Below are positions 9,660 through 22,345 of a stretch of 64,000 nt of DNA, piece after piece. The DNA is from Porites lobata. Lineage: Eukaryota; Cnidaria; Anthozoa; Scleractinia; Poritidae. Each line of letters starts with the position of its first letter. The stretch's first letter is position 1. The stretch is from positions 2,626,001 to 2,690,000 of the forward strand of contig CALNXK010000024.1 in assembly GCA_942486035.1 (NCBI GenBank), given 5' to 3'. A program made the translations under genes and the position numbers. Under the pieces are notes generated by a model. That model worked only from the letters and a program-made list of their open reading frames with translations, ran no database searches and was not told the DNA's origin.

Positions 9660-12194
9660 CTGTAAAAAAAAAAATTATGACAGTCCAGATAAAGTTGGGC
9701 TAAGTATTATATGAAACGCGTCGTGCAAAATAGCTTAGTTTATTGAGGCCAAAACATCCACTTTAATGACTGGTAAAACCACTAAGTAGAAGGAATTTTG
9801 CCCAAATTGCATGCAAGAATGAAGATTGTCATGGAGGTTTCTTCACAGGGTTTTGTATTGTTCACAACTGTTAAATGTCGTTCAGAAAACACTGTTTTTG
9901 AATAACATCACCTCCACCAACGCCCTACATAATGATCGAGATTCCATTCTCTTCACTTTCAAAAGCCAATTGTCCTAATACCACGATCCTATACAAATAG
10001 AGAAGAATTTAAAATACAACATCTTTCTTAATAGAATAAAAAAGGAAAAGACTTTCGAAAAATCGAGAGCAAGTAAGGAACATTTGCAGCAGGTGCTCTT
10101 TTATCACTGTTTTTCTATGTGAAAGACTGAAGCGAGCATTAGGGACCCGTGAGAAAGTTCCTGGTGATCATGTTTATATTACGATAAAGTAGAATGTTTT
10201 AACACACTGTATGATTAGTTGTTGAATTCACCAAGAGACTATAATTTGTTAGTTCAATATTTTGCGAAAAGATTACGCACGGTAAACAACGCCCTGAAAA
10301 AGTAGTTTGTTTCGCGATAGTTCGTTATGGTGGCGTTTATGGACACTCACGAAAGTATTTTTGCATGGCCGTTGACTCTGATAGAAACTAGTAGACCTTT
10401 AAGGGCTAAACTTGAATTTTTTAAGTACAAGGGCAGTCATTTTTCAGACGATTTTCCAATGATCGATACTTTTTTATTTAGCCGTAAAATTACGTCTATC
10501 CATAAAATATTTAATATGTTTGTCCCCAATAATTTTTAACTTGTAGTTCAGTTTAAATAAATTGAACTGAATACAGTGGAACCCGGATATAACGTACGAT
10601 ATTCTAGATTCCAGGCATAGTAAAATACGCGGAAAGAACCGGCCTCGAAATTGCAGTCCCTGTCGAGGTTCCACAGTAACAACTTTTACTGCATTTCTTG
10701 AATTAGGAAAAATGCTTTTTTGTATTAGCGAGCCAAGCGCTTAATACGTCTCAGTACAATTAAAAGTAAATTTTGTTCTCTGAATCAGTGTCATGAATTG
10801 TTCCTTCTCACCAGGTTTTTCTCAGACTGAGAGGTTCTCAGTGCTCTCATGATTCATGGCCACAAATTAAAATAATGAGCATAAAAAAAAGACTTGTTTT
10901 GCTCTTTTAAAATTTTGAAATTTGAAAAATAGTCCTTTTGCGTGTGAATCAGACCCACAAAGTTCTCCGCCAAGACTAGTTTGAAATATCGTAAATTTAC
11001 GAAGCCTTTAAAGCAATGAGTTCCCAGAGCAGTCTGAATGAAAACAACTGACTCAAGCTCAAACAGTCCGGCAAATCCCAAGATTTTTCTCAGTTGTTCA
11101 TGAAAGAGAGTTGGTGGTGAAAATTGGCGAGACTGAAGTATGGGCTATCAGGAACTGACTTTTGTATAGTTTGCTTATAATAAGTACTTTCAAGATCCTC
11201 TCATCTTGTTTAACCCGTTCAATAGATTGTTTGTCAGTTATCAATATGCAAGGGAACACTTTCAAACCTTAAGCAACATCTAGGAGAATATTAAGTTTTT
11301 AAAAAGTCCTTCAAGAGTACAGATTCAAGTTGCTTTTAAGAGCCCATGGCGTGCGTGCAGTCCATTTTCTTTTTCCTTCAACACTGTTACTTGAGTGAAA
11401 TGATTTGCAAAGCAACCTGAAGCGCTTCAGCTTAACAACATCAAATCAGTTTTATAAAGTTATAAAGACACTGTTCCAAAATTCCAAACCAATCAAGTGT
11501 AGAATATTGTTGGTGAATGATCTAAAGTGGTTATTGCGACAAACAGTTTCGTTCATAGCAAACTGACTCGCTGTAACAAATCAGCATATATTCAGTACAT
11601 AATCAATTCAATTGTCTCTTTACCCTGTTATACGTTTCTAGTTGTAAGCCTATGGATGAACTCTTCCACGTTGACTGTTCAAAGAAAGTTTCTTAGTCAT
11701 ATTTTCTTTCTTTATGCTAAAAAATATAAGGTTTATAAAATAAAACCAACTGTTAATTTCTTACCTTTGGGTGGAGACGGTGAAGTGCGACTGGTTTTTA
11801 CTTCAGCTGTGCTCATATCCGCACGTTCGTCGGGAGCCGCGTTGTTATTAACATCAAACTGCACCGCCGTCGGACAAATGACCGTCGGTAGAGCATCGCT
11901 CACCCGAGGCGGTGATCGATACGGTACCGCACAGGTAGGCTCTACCGTGCTCACAACGTTTCGAAACCCAGCCGGAGGCAGTTCGCTGTCTTCGCGCTTG
12001 AGCGCCACTTGGGCCGCCATAAGACGCTGCCGTTCAATAATCAAACTGCATTTTGAGCAAGTGCATTCCCTCCAGGGACAGTATCGTTTATGTCCTTTAA
12101 GATACGCCGTTTGGCCGTGATTTCTACAACGCGCGCAGCGCGGAGCGGACACCGATCGAATGACATCCTGTTCGATTTGTAAATTTTCAGACAT
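8941..12194 (-). CDS. DMRT transcription factor 1 (DM + DMA domains)
   Basis: Exons 12194-11765 and 9659-8941 give 1149 nt and 382 residues. The DM domain covers about residues 18-66; its eight expected zinc ligands are C20, C23, H26, H35, C39, C44, C46 and C49, followed by the basic recognition helix (ERQRLMAAQVALKR). A Ser/Pro-rich linker leads to a DMA domain at about residues 225-266 (LLTRLFPTQRR, LILKGCHGDV, VLPSHEKAL), a ubiquitin-binding-like module found in the DMRT3/4/5 class. The tail holds a zinc-ribbon-like pattern at C358, C361, C372 and C375. DM proteins bind DNA in the minor groove and act in sexual development and neural patterning in animals; the role here is not shown by sequence. 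It lies head-to-tail with a second DMRT gene. Confidence 0.92.
9660..11764 (-). other. DMRT 1 intron
   Basis: A 2.1-kb phase-1 intron. It contains the small pogo-like MITE at 10572-10678. No other exon-like block was found. Confidence 0.8.
10572..10678. mobile_element. pogo/Tigger-like MITE
   Basis: Ends CAGTGGAACC at 10574 and GGTTCCACAG at 10676 are inverted with one mismatch and are flanked by TA on both sides. The left end continues GGATATAACG, like the ends of many pogo/Tigger elements of the Tc1/mariner group. It is only 103 bases, so non-autonomous, and lies in the DMRT intron. Confidence 0.6.
11765..12194 (-). CDS. DMRT 1 exon 1 (DM domain)
   Basis: ATG at 12194 sits in a good context (GCAGCCATG). 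The exon ends CCCAAAG|GTAAGAAA in phase 1. It encodes the whole DM domain and part of the linker. A 5' untranslated exon could exist but is not needed. Confidence 0.92.
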
Positions 12195-12420
12195 GGCTGC
12201 GTTCTTCTCGTTCAGAATCGCGCTTTAATCATTCGACACACTTCGCGGTTGCGACAGCTCCGACTGAAACTGTTAGTTTTACAATTTGCGCTTTTCCAAT
12301 TAATTAACGTCAAACAGTTGATATATCACCCGAGGCATTTCTACTGTAAATGAGTTCTATTGTTTGGGATGCGAATGAGTCGCCTGATGATTGGCCAAAG
12401 TCGGCTTACGCTTCAATTGT
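12195..12420 (-). promoter_or_regulatory. Probable 5' UTR and promoter of DMRT 1
   Basis: Sequence immediately upstream of the ATG has no strong TATA box. An inverted CCAAT (GATTGGCC on the plus strand, near 12389-12396) lies about 195 bases upstream of the start codon. The stretch is more GC-rich than its surroundings. The promoter assignment rests on position only. Confidence 0.3.
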
Positions 12421-13384
12421 TTCACATCATTGACTGGATCCCCTTTATTACATTAGTAGCTGTTCAGGCAACAAAGAACTAATTACATTTTCATGTTATT
12501 TGCGCATAAACTAGAAGTTTTTTTTTTCACGAAATTCTGTTTTGAACTTCACATAAGTTTAGTACGTTTTAACTAAGAGGAATGAGGACATCACTGGATA
12601 TACAAACTCACCACTTAGCCTTTACTGTGGGCTTTTTCAATTTAAATGTAAATAACATTTCCTCTGGGTAATACTCTCATATTCAAAAGCATTTTTTTTA
12701 TTCAAAAAATACGACAGCTTTTAGACATGTCTTTTGTACATAAACGTAATGGCAGTCTTTCCATTGTCGCGTTCACCCATTCTATTTTCATCCAGACAGA
12801 GGTCCTATTACGGATTTCTGCTTAAGTTTCAAAAGGAAAATGGACATCTCTTAGTTTCATTGAAAAGCTGTCATAAAAGCTTTGTTTAATTTCCGTTGAA
12901 GTAGCGACAATAGTAAACAAGGCGTCCTTGAACTCAAGTTTTATAATTGAACAAGATGTTATTCATTCCTCACTGCCCGAATTTAAACTGAAACAGATGA
13001 GTGCTTAAGTGGGAAAATAAAAACGAAAAAAAAAGCTTGAATACTTGAGAACTAGAAGTGATCTCGTTTGCTTAAATTTTATGGAGTTTACTTACCCTCT
13101 TCTACACAAGTTAACATCCATGATCATATTTTAACACCAGATTGTCTGGAAGAACTGAATACACTGAATACAGTGATCGCTCTTAGATGAAAAGCCTGCA
13201 CCAGCCGATTTCTCAGGTACACCGTAGACTGAGATCGACGGTTGGGCGAAGTTATGATGCATTTAGCAGAGGGCTTATAATTATTAATTAGGGACCTCAA
13301 TATCCGAGGACGGAGACATCGCTGAAAAAGTGAATTCCCGGCCGTTTATTCAATTCTGTCAATCTTCATCTCGACAGTTCCAAC

Positions 13385-13411
13385 TCACTTACCCTCAACG
13401 AGGGTAAGTGA
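13385..13411. repeat. Short perfect hairpin
   Basis: Arms TCACTTACCCTC and GAGGGTAAGTGA flank a 3-base loop. It stands alone, with no neighbouring gene end, and no function is evident. Confidence 0.6.
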
Positions 13412-14180
13412 AAACCATATCCAAGTTCACGGGAAAAAAAAAAAAGAAAGAAAGTTTCGTAGCAGCTTGTTTACGTCCTCCATATAAAACGTGAAATTAA
13501 ATAAGGCATTTTCACGTCGTAGTCGTGTAGTGACGGCAAAGAAATAAAGTGTGCGGCACATGCAAAGTGGTTGTTTTGCTAATCTCGGATCTTAAAGTCC
13601 CTATATTAAAACAGCTAGGAAAAATTGAAGAGATTTCACCCTCAGCTATTAACTAAAATTGACCAAGTCACCATTTTAGTCGAACAGACAAATATCTCAC
13701 ATTGACTTTTTAATTTCTTTGAGTATTATGCAAATCTTTATGGTTTTAAAGATGGTCTTATTTGTATTCGAAGTATCCGGATATCGTGTCCGATCGCAGA
13801 CACGATGGTGTCCGTCGGTTTTCGTCGGACATGAGCAAATTTCAAATGGATATTCCAAAATCAGTTTGGACTCCTCGTGATAATTATATAGCGTAATATT
13901 CCTCCAAGAGAGCCTATTTGTATAAGAGAGCGCTAATTGTACGCTAGGGAAAGAGTTAAGTTTAGGGCTTAGCGCTGATCTACGACCACGTGGTAAGAGC
14001 TAGGCGTTGATTTAAAACGGTTAGCATTAATTTCAAAAAATTATTTGGCTGTTAGCCGTTGATGCCTTGATGGCATAGTGCTTAAGTGTGTGGATCATAA
14101 AGTGGTTGGTTCTAGGGCAAATCTAGGATTCAGATTTAAGGTGGTGCCAATAAACGAACGCTAAAGCGGACCGATCAGAG

Positions 14181-14590
14181 TACAGTCGAGCCTCCACTAA
14201 CAGCAGGAGCCCATAACCCAGAGCGAGCAACTTCCATGCACACGTGTCAAGGCGTTTTCACGGACCACTTTATTTTCAGAACGGTTTTAGCGCGAATTTT
14301 GAATATCTTTTAAATTTCACAAACCAGTCAGCAAAACCGACAGACCTAAAAATGATATTTTTTGCTATTTAATAACGTTTAGTTTTCCTTTTTGATATCA
14401 TATACTTCGAATACGCTCATACTATGGTGGAGATTCTATTTTCAGGGGAAAAAGTGCCCTAAAATGTGCCTAAAAATAAACTGGTCAGTAAAAATGCCAT
14501 GACATCGGCCTAGTATGGGAGTTGCTCTCTCCGGATTATGGGCTTCTGCTAACGGCCTCCATTTATGGCGGACAGTCCATACATTGTCCA
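14181..14590. mobile_element. Foldback MITE with about 100-bp imperfect inverted ends
   Basis: The left arm (14181-14280) contains GAGCCTCCA, TAACAGCAG, AGCCCATAA, GAGCGAGCAACTTCCAT and GACCACTTTATTTTCAG. The right arm (about 14457-14585) read in reverse complement gives the same blocks in the same order with substitutions. The centre is AT-rich. Target duplications could not be fixed because the outer ends differ. Confidence 0.65.
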
Positions 14591-14735
14591 TTCTTTCTTC
14601 TGTTCCCAAGGTTGCCGTTGTGGAGAGGTTAAATTGTATCAAGGGGCGGGGTTAGTAAAGGACACAGTGTGCAAGACCCCTCGAAAAAATTTAAGATTTT
14701 AGTAGGCTAGGAATTCGGCTGGGCCGGGGAAGGGG

Positions 14736-14839
14736 TAGTCTCCCTCGCAGCCGTTTTTTGAATGTCACGCAACGCTCTCCCAAAAGAACTTTTGGGGGAG
14801 CGTTGCGTGACATCCAAAAAACGGCTGCGAAAGAGACTA
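14736..14839. repeat. Long near-perfect palindrome (cruciform)
   Basis: Arms of about 51 bases meet around a 2-base centre (CAAAAG-AA-CTTTTG at 14781-14794). Arms share GTCACGCAACGCTC and CAGCCGTTTTTTG with few mismatches. It looks like a foldback repeat, not a gene-associated hairpin. Confidence 0.8.
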
Positions 14840-14985
14840 GGGAGGGAGCTTTTATCGGATTCACGAGTCATCGTGTTCAGAGCCCCGAGGCATTATATAT
14901 TCACTTAAAGGTGGATTTCCACAATGGCGTAATTTTAACGTGCGACCGCACGTAAATTTTACGGACGTAAATAAAATAGAGACAA

Positions 14986-15210
14986 TAGGGAGCTTAAGCA
15001 GCGACATTTTTGAGCGACGCACGTCAACCGGAAGTGGACGTTTTGCACTCTTGAGCCGTGATTTTAAACAAATTTTTGGGCAAATCGTCTCTATAAGAAT
15101 TAAGACACTTGGCAATACAAATATGGTAGCGTCAAGGCTTATTGAAAGAGGAAAAGGCTCACTTCCGGTTGACGTGCGTCGCTCAAAAATGTCGCTGCTT
15201 AAGCTCCCTA
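14986..15210. mobile_element. Tc1/mariner-type MITE with perfect 51-bp inverted ends
   Basis: Positions 14986-15036 and 15160-15210 are perfect inverted copies starting TAGGGAGCTTAAGCAGCGAC. If the outer TA on each side is the target duplication, the element is 14988-15208 (221 bases). It has no coding capacity. The identity of the two ends suggests a recent insertion. The flanks (GTAATTTTAACGTGCG at about 14930 and ACTTTTACGGTAAC near 15255) may be the two halves of an older repeat it inserted into. Confidence 0.85.
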
Positions 15211-17353
15211 ATGTGTGGAAGGTCACGAGTACACGTACAAGTTGAATGTCGCTCAACTTTTACGGTAACACATGGCCTAGCCTTTCATACATCTCCTCTT
15301 TCTTATTTCCTCAAGTAATAATTACGCGACACTGAAAATCCTCCTTAGTGCAAGACGTTTAACTACGAGAGTAAAAAACGACTAATGGATTGAAATTATC
15401 ATCTCAGTGTATGACTTTTTTATTGGCTATTAATGAAAAGACACTTTAAATTAATCTACATAAAAATCTATAAATATATTCTTTTACTTATCTAATAGGT
15501 TAACTTTCTAAACTGGAACTTTAACAGAGGAAATTTGAAGTTGCCATTGAATGCATAACCGGATAAGGAGCTGAGAATATACTTAAGAAAAGACGTCCAA
15601 AGTACCAATGACGAAACCTGTTCCGACTAAGCCCGCCTATACAATCAACTCTCCCCAAATGGGGTCTGTATCACGAATAACTACCTCAAACAGGCACCTA
15701 GCAGTTTTTCAGTCATTTTTATAAATTCCATTTATAAAGAGGACGCCTGTTTCAAACAAACACCTTGTACCATTCCCAACGCGTCTTCCGCCTTGGAGAA
15801 CCGGATTTTGACTTGTATATTTATCTTTAACAGCAATGCTGTAACTGTTGCCAGAATACGCACTCTCAACATTATCACCGTCTTAGTATTGTGCTAAAAT
15901 TGTTTAATTATTAATATCACAAATAAATCAGCATTGCTACGTCCCACATTTATTTTACTTTCCTGTTGTAGTAAGGGCTTAATGCAGTTTTTCAGGAATG
16001 TCTTGGTGTTGGACGGCTTTCTGCGCAGATTTAGTTTTGAGTATTGAAAGCGCTCCTTTGATCTAAATTCAAGTTTTTTAAAACAACAAGTTACCATGGT
16101 TACTCAGTGCTTTAATTTTTACTTAAGTCAGACAGTTTTAAAAATCCTTATAATTGTTTGCAATACTACAAAAATTTACCAATACCCTAAGATTAGAACA
16201 CATTTATTCAAGGTTTCTTTTTGCAATGAGTCACACATCGTCATAGCTTTTATTTAATAACAGTTTTGACTAAAAATGAAGGAATTCTCGGAGTCTTAGA
16301 CAGGAAATTTTTACACAAAACCGCTGAGTAAAACCAAGCTGTTGCTGCATCTACCATTGGATAATTAATGAATGAATTAGATACAACACAATACGGCTTG
16401 ATTGCCTTTCCGATACCATTTTTGTTGTTCTGATTTATATAGGCCTTGGATCGTATATGTAGCAATCTGATACCGTACGCTTAACGCCACCTAACCTGCT
16501 ACACTAACTTGATTGTATATATTTCTCTGATATGAAAAATACACTTCTTTCGTAATAATGAGAAGATTGCTTCGATAGACGGTAGGTCGCAACAGCTCTT
16601 TATTTGACCGCATGTAGCTTAATTCAACATGTTGCACTTTCAGCGGCAAATTTCTATCTAAGAAACTAGACTTTGGTACAAGTTCCTACATTACCGAAAT
16701 TTTCAAAATATTTCCATCTTCAGATGCTGTCCAAACGGCTTTTTACATGCTATTATAATATAAATTTTACAGGAATGAAAAGAAAAAATAAAATAAAACA
16801 GTGAAAAAATAAAATTGTCCATCTGTACCTTCGATGTATTAGTTTTTTGGATCTGATTATTATTATCATTTTTGTCATGAGACAAAAAATTTCATTTTAA
16901 TTTCGTTGTCGTTGTAAAATACCCAGGAACAAAATAAGTGTCTTTGGTATTCAAATGTACATGACCTGACAACTGGGAAAAATTGGCAAGAAGGAAATCT
17001 CAAGTAGGGCATTTTTACATCCATAGTCAAATTTGTTTGATACCCTAAAACACGGTCCTTAAGCTAGCATTCTAAAGAATAGTTATCGTGGGGAACCACT
17101 TACACAATTAGGACATGTAATTAAGATTTATGTCATATTTAAAGTCTATGTACCTTAGTAATGAACAGCGTAGCGATGATAAATACCCCTATGTATGATA
17201 CTTGTTTACAATACATAATATAATTATGTAACTACCCAATTTATACAACTCCCTCTCATTAATTGTATCTACTCTATAATTTCAGGGTCATTCATTGATG
17301 CAACTACTGGAAGCTTGTCCACTTTACTTAGCAAGTTATCTTTGCGGCACAAT

Positions 17354-18168
17354 TTAAGGTTTTTCGTCTGTTTCTGTTTTGGGTGAGAGAGGAGGGGAAG
17401 TTTTGTCGCGGTCATTTCTCAGTAACACACGGTCTCCAGAGAAAATTCGTCCGGTTGAGCTCATGGTCATGAGGGCAGCGGTTGCCGACCGCATACTCTG
17501 ACTGTACCTCATGTCTTCAAGGTGTGGTAGTTTTGTCAACCCCGGAATTGTCGATAACGGGTTCGGGTTGTGCTCGGAGATCGTCGGTTTAAAAGAAATA
17601 GGCACATCCGGGGTCGATCGCTTTGTGGGATCTTTCAGCTGGTTTAATGTGGCAGACAATGGACCAGGTCCCGGATAATAAACACATCCGGGACATTGAC
17701 CGCTTGTGCACTTGGAAGCGGCGTGATACTCCACAGCACTCAGTGGTATACCGTGCGGAATTGTGGGAGAGAGAGGAGAGAAGGCCGAGTAGCCAGAAGG
17801 TGGCGGTGGTCCTGGGAACAGACCACGTGGTACACCAGCCAGTAGTTGTCCTCTAGCGAGTGCTTCTTCGTGGCTTGGAAGAACTGTCTCTATAGTCTGA
17901 ATCACATCACCTCCGCATCCCTTTAAAATTAGCTCCAAAACGTTCCTTTTCTGCTCTGGAAAGAGCCGAGTCAATATGTTCATGTAACGACCATGATCTG
18001 AAGTTGACATGACTTTTCCCTCGCCGTTAGTCAGAGAAATTTTATCCGTTCTTTGTCGTTTCGTGTCTGCTGGCGACATTCTCATTCCACCTCGTTCCTC
18101 GTCTTCTTCATCTCGTTCCCGTTTCCATCTAGAGGGATTACTCTCGCTTGTGTTATCCATGGCGAATT
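17354..18168 (-). CDS. DMRT 2 exon with DMA domain
   Basis: The acceptor TTTTCGTTTTCAG opens the exon; two bases complete the split codon and the join reads ANEEFAMDN. The frame runs 815 nt to a TAA at 17354-17356. An internal ATG at 18160 lies just inside the exon and should not be taken as the gene start. Confidence 0.9.
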
Positions 18169-21100
18169 CTGAAAACGAAAATATAACGGTGTTCAGACTG
18201 TTTGTACAAGTTATTAAAAATGCTCGAAAAGTTTAACTTCATTTGAAGTATCAACAATTAGCCAACAGCTATACCAAATTACAACAAACTGGAATTGACA
18301 GATTTTTAAAATATTTACGTCCAAAACAGCAGACCCAAGGTGCTAAGTATAGTAAACAAATCGCACCCTCTAAATGTCTTTGTTGTAAAATTAAACAGGA
18401 GCGTTTGCATCAATATTGTTGTCCTAGACAAGTGGCCAGCTTGATAAGAATGGCAGGTCTATTTGTTCAACTTGCTAGCAAGTTTGGGAGACTGATAAAG
18501 TATGGGCAAGCAAACACACCTTGTTAATTTTAACAACACGAACTAGAGTAGTTGAGTAGATAAGTATCGAACACACCACTGAGCCAGGTTGCATATCTAC
18601 CGTCTTCGAATAGACCAACAACCTGTGCCGTGCAATTAAAGTCTTTCTAAAGATAACTTTTGTAAGAAAACGAAATTACTGGCTCTTAAAACTAAAATAC
18701 ACTTAAATCAAAGTAGAACTAACTAGCTTCGAGTAAGAGGAAAGAACGCGTGTTACCTTGTAGTTAAATCGAAAACAAGTTTGATGAGGAAAACGGAGCA
18801 GCCGAGTAGAATTGCGTTCGTGACCTACTTGATCCGATGTGATGTCTCGTTTATAAATGCGTTTTAATTTATGCAAATGAAGGTGTAAAACAAAACAGAG
18901 AAGTTAAAATGCACGAACACGTTTATTAATTGATGAAGCCTTTGTAGAGAAAACGGAAGGTTGAGCCTAAGCTGGCTCGGGTTATTTTATATTAAAGAAA
19001 GTTACTCTCGTTTATGTTCCGTTTTGTAGCCTCAACCTCTCACTGACCTCTTTTTCATCTTAAAATGACCAAACCATTTTTAAAAATTTTTTAAAATCCA
19101 CTTAGAAAGGAGGCAACTAGTCAAGGCATTAATTCAAGCTGGTATAGCACCCAAAAGAAAAAGCTGGTTTTTCTGGGAGAAGGTAATGACGAAATTCGCG
19201 CAAAATTTTACACAGTCGTGCGAGTAGAAAAAAAGAATAAAAAAACGACAATTTGATTAATCTCTGAGTAGACCCCAGTGGAGACAACGCTTTGAGCTAG
19301 AGCTGCTTCCCGAACGTGCGCCTTTCAAGCAAAAAGAAAAAAAAATGACCCTGCTGGCATTGCCTTGAACGGGAAATGCCACATAATTGAAAGAAAGCAC
19401 TTTCTCTTGTTTTTCAAACAACAACGAAATTTTTAAGACTTATTTAAAGAAGATTTTCATCGGTAGTACAAGATTTTAGGCTAAATCACAGAAAATTAAA
19501 GGAGATACACTAGTAAATAATTTAATAAACGAGCTAAACACTGGCAAGATAAAAAGTTAATCAGTTATAGCACAGTCAAGGGAGACTGAGACGAAATACG
19601 TGCAGGCCTCCGCGGCTTAAAAGATGCGATGACCAGGATCCAAAACCAGCAAAACTACTGCATATTTGGTATCCTTCAAAAGAGATGCAAGCTTCCTTAA
19701 CAGTCACGCACTGTCTTTAGCTAAATCTGTTGTCTAGCACTTAATGAAAGTTTCCATAGCAATTACAAATCAGTTTAATTGAAAGCACCAGGATCAACGA
19801 CCTAATGAGGTAATTAGCTACCGATATCATCAATAAAATGAGGTCTCCGCTGGAAAGATGTGCCTTTTGGATCACAGAAGTTTTATTTTCTACAAAACAT
19901 TTTGCGAGGTATAATTAAAAGTTCTATGCACGGGTCGACGCAAGAAAATACATTATGATTATTTAGGGTTCCATGAATTTTCCGCACGACAACCTTAAAT
20001 ATACCATAGCAACTAGTTCGCGATTGACAAGGAATTGTTATATTTTATTCAATAACTTTCTATTGTCTTGCATTTCGAAAGATTAAATATATCAATAAAA
20101 CTGAGTTACTCTTTGGACGTAGCTAGATCATGTGTAGTGGAAAACCATCGATCAAAGATTGGAAAACCTGAGATCCGAGAAGCAGAAATGGGTGACTTCT
20201 TTCGAGAGGAAGGACATTTTGAAATTGTGAAATTAATTCTGGAAAGCGCGTGTGGCTTAAAAATCCCAATGTAAAAAGATATTTTTATATGCTGATTGCC
20301 TATTCTTATTCCGGGATATGAACTTACAAGTATCATAAATTTCGTGTTGCAAGTCCATAAGTTGTTGTCTTCACTCTATCACCCAACCGGACACCCCCGT
20401 AGTAAAAATATCTACACGGACTTTGAAATCAGTGCTATAACAAAGCTTTTTAATCTTTTATTCTGTTCAGTTTTGTACATGGCGTCAATCAAATTTTACG
20501 GGAGCGTGAAAACAATTATAATTGTCATTGGAGTATGTCGTCTCTTCAATGTCGCATATTACGCTGGTGCCCGTTATGTGACAATATCGCCTTTTTCTAT
20601 TTAAATTATCAACTCTTACTGAAATATCAGCTATCTGATAGCTGAAATAAAGGATCTTTGGCTCTAGAATATTTTAGAGAGATACTTCACAATTTAAATG
20701 CCGCGCTTTGTTTTGAAATTTCTACCTGAGAAAAGCAAGTTTCTATATGATAATTACTAAAATATAAACTTCTTTCCTTTGTAAGCATCTTGTTGTTGGT
20801 TTTCGCTTCAAAAACGTGTTGGTTGTTTTGACTTGCGTTTATGTATATAACACGGAATGAGTGATCAATGTTGTCAGGTGTATTACAAGAATATTTTTGA
20901 ATCTACTTAGAAATAAGCAGTTGAAAACAATTACCATTGTTAAACTGACCGAATTGAAACGTCCAACCCTGTGACTCCACCCGGAAAAATCCGCCTCTCT
21001 TGGCTACACGGGCTTTCTCACGTAGGCTCTCCGGCGGTGCGAGGCCACTTTTGTCTGAGTGTTTATAAGACTGAAACCAGGATTAATTCTGGTGCGATAA

Positions 21101-22304
21101 TATGGTAACTGGCAATCAGCCCGACGGTAGAGGTGAATATTTCACTTAACACAATGTCTCGGCAGGACAAATCGTATGGCACCAGGAGCCATATTCATTT
21201 CAACCCCCATGCTTTCGAAATTTCTTTCCTCTGATTGGTCCATCAAAACTTGTTTGTAACATCTGCATGTAACAGTATTATTTCATTACGATTGTAAATG
21301 ATTGTTTGACTCAGTAGTGAAGCGAGGAACTTGAATAATGTTGCGGTTACAAACGCTTTCCTCAAACAGCTGCTCAAAATGAAAAATCATAATTCGCATT
21401 ACGGTGGTTCGGGATCGCTGCTTTTCCCTCTGTCGCCAAACCCTTGAAATGTGAGTGGAAAACAAAACACATGTCTTTTATTGACTTAATGACCAGCTTG
21501 CAGCACGTGCTTTAGAATTATTTGCGCTTAATTTGTTTGCTTACTGAGTTTTAGGGGTTCAGTTGGCCGACTGGTGACTTTTCATTGTCGCTAACAAAAA
21601 TAAAAGTCGAACAAATGATATAATCATTTATTTTTCTCTTTCGATTTTTATTGATTATCTTCATCATTCGCAGTTATTGGTGCCTATAAATATATCATAA
21701 ACTATGTCAATTTTTATTGGCAAGGAAAATAAACAGTTATTTGATTATTCACAATGCGGGCAAACATTTAAGGAGATGTCTCAGAAAAATTATCAAAAAA
21801 TCAAAGCAGTAGGAACCGTCACCAAACTGAGTGAATATAAAAATAACTGCTCAAAACTTGAAACAAGGATTATTAACACAACAAATACAAAAGCAGGGAA
21901 CGAAGTAAGGACAAACTTGAAGACGATTGAAAGGGACTGAAATTGTGGTTTTGAAAACTTGTTAGCCTAGCAGGTTTTAAAAGTTCATTTTGAAAAAATG
22001 CTTTTTGGTTTGACATAAAGCTGCATTTTTTTGCCATTCACAAGTACATTATCATGTTGCACGACGAAAACTGAGAAAGACGCGTGGCTGTATCACAACC
22101 CCTTTAAAATGGACCAATCAATAATGAAGTAAGTAAACTTTAACTAGTGGTCTACCATCAATGCTGCGTTCTGATTGGTTGAGCTACTACTAGGCTTGTT
22201 ATAACCCACTAGAAGCGAAAAGCGCCGGCTTTGGACACCAAAACAATGGCGTCTGAATCGCGTTTGCTAGCTAAAGCTGTTTTGTCTCGATATTTTTGAC
22301 GAAC

Positions 22305-22345
<41 letters not shown>

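Larger units (their letters stand above)
12421..17353. other. Intergenic DNA between the two DMRT genes
   Basis: No convincing exon. From 13.4 to 15.2 kb it carries a cluster of four inverted-repeat structures (13385-13411, 14181-14590, 14736-14839, 14986-15210). The flanks at 12.4-13.3 and 15.3-17.3 kb are AT-rich with nothing recognised. Confidence 0.6.

Noticed and set aside
11527..12120. A 197-codon plus-strand frame
   Set aside because: It lies almost wholly opposite the DM-domain exon of DMRT 1, which has clear domain evidence, so it is an antisense shadow.
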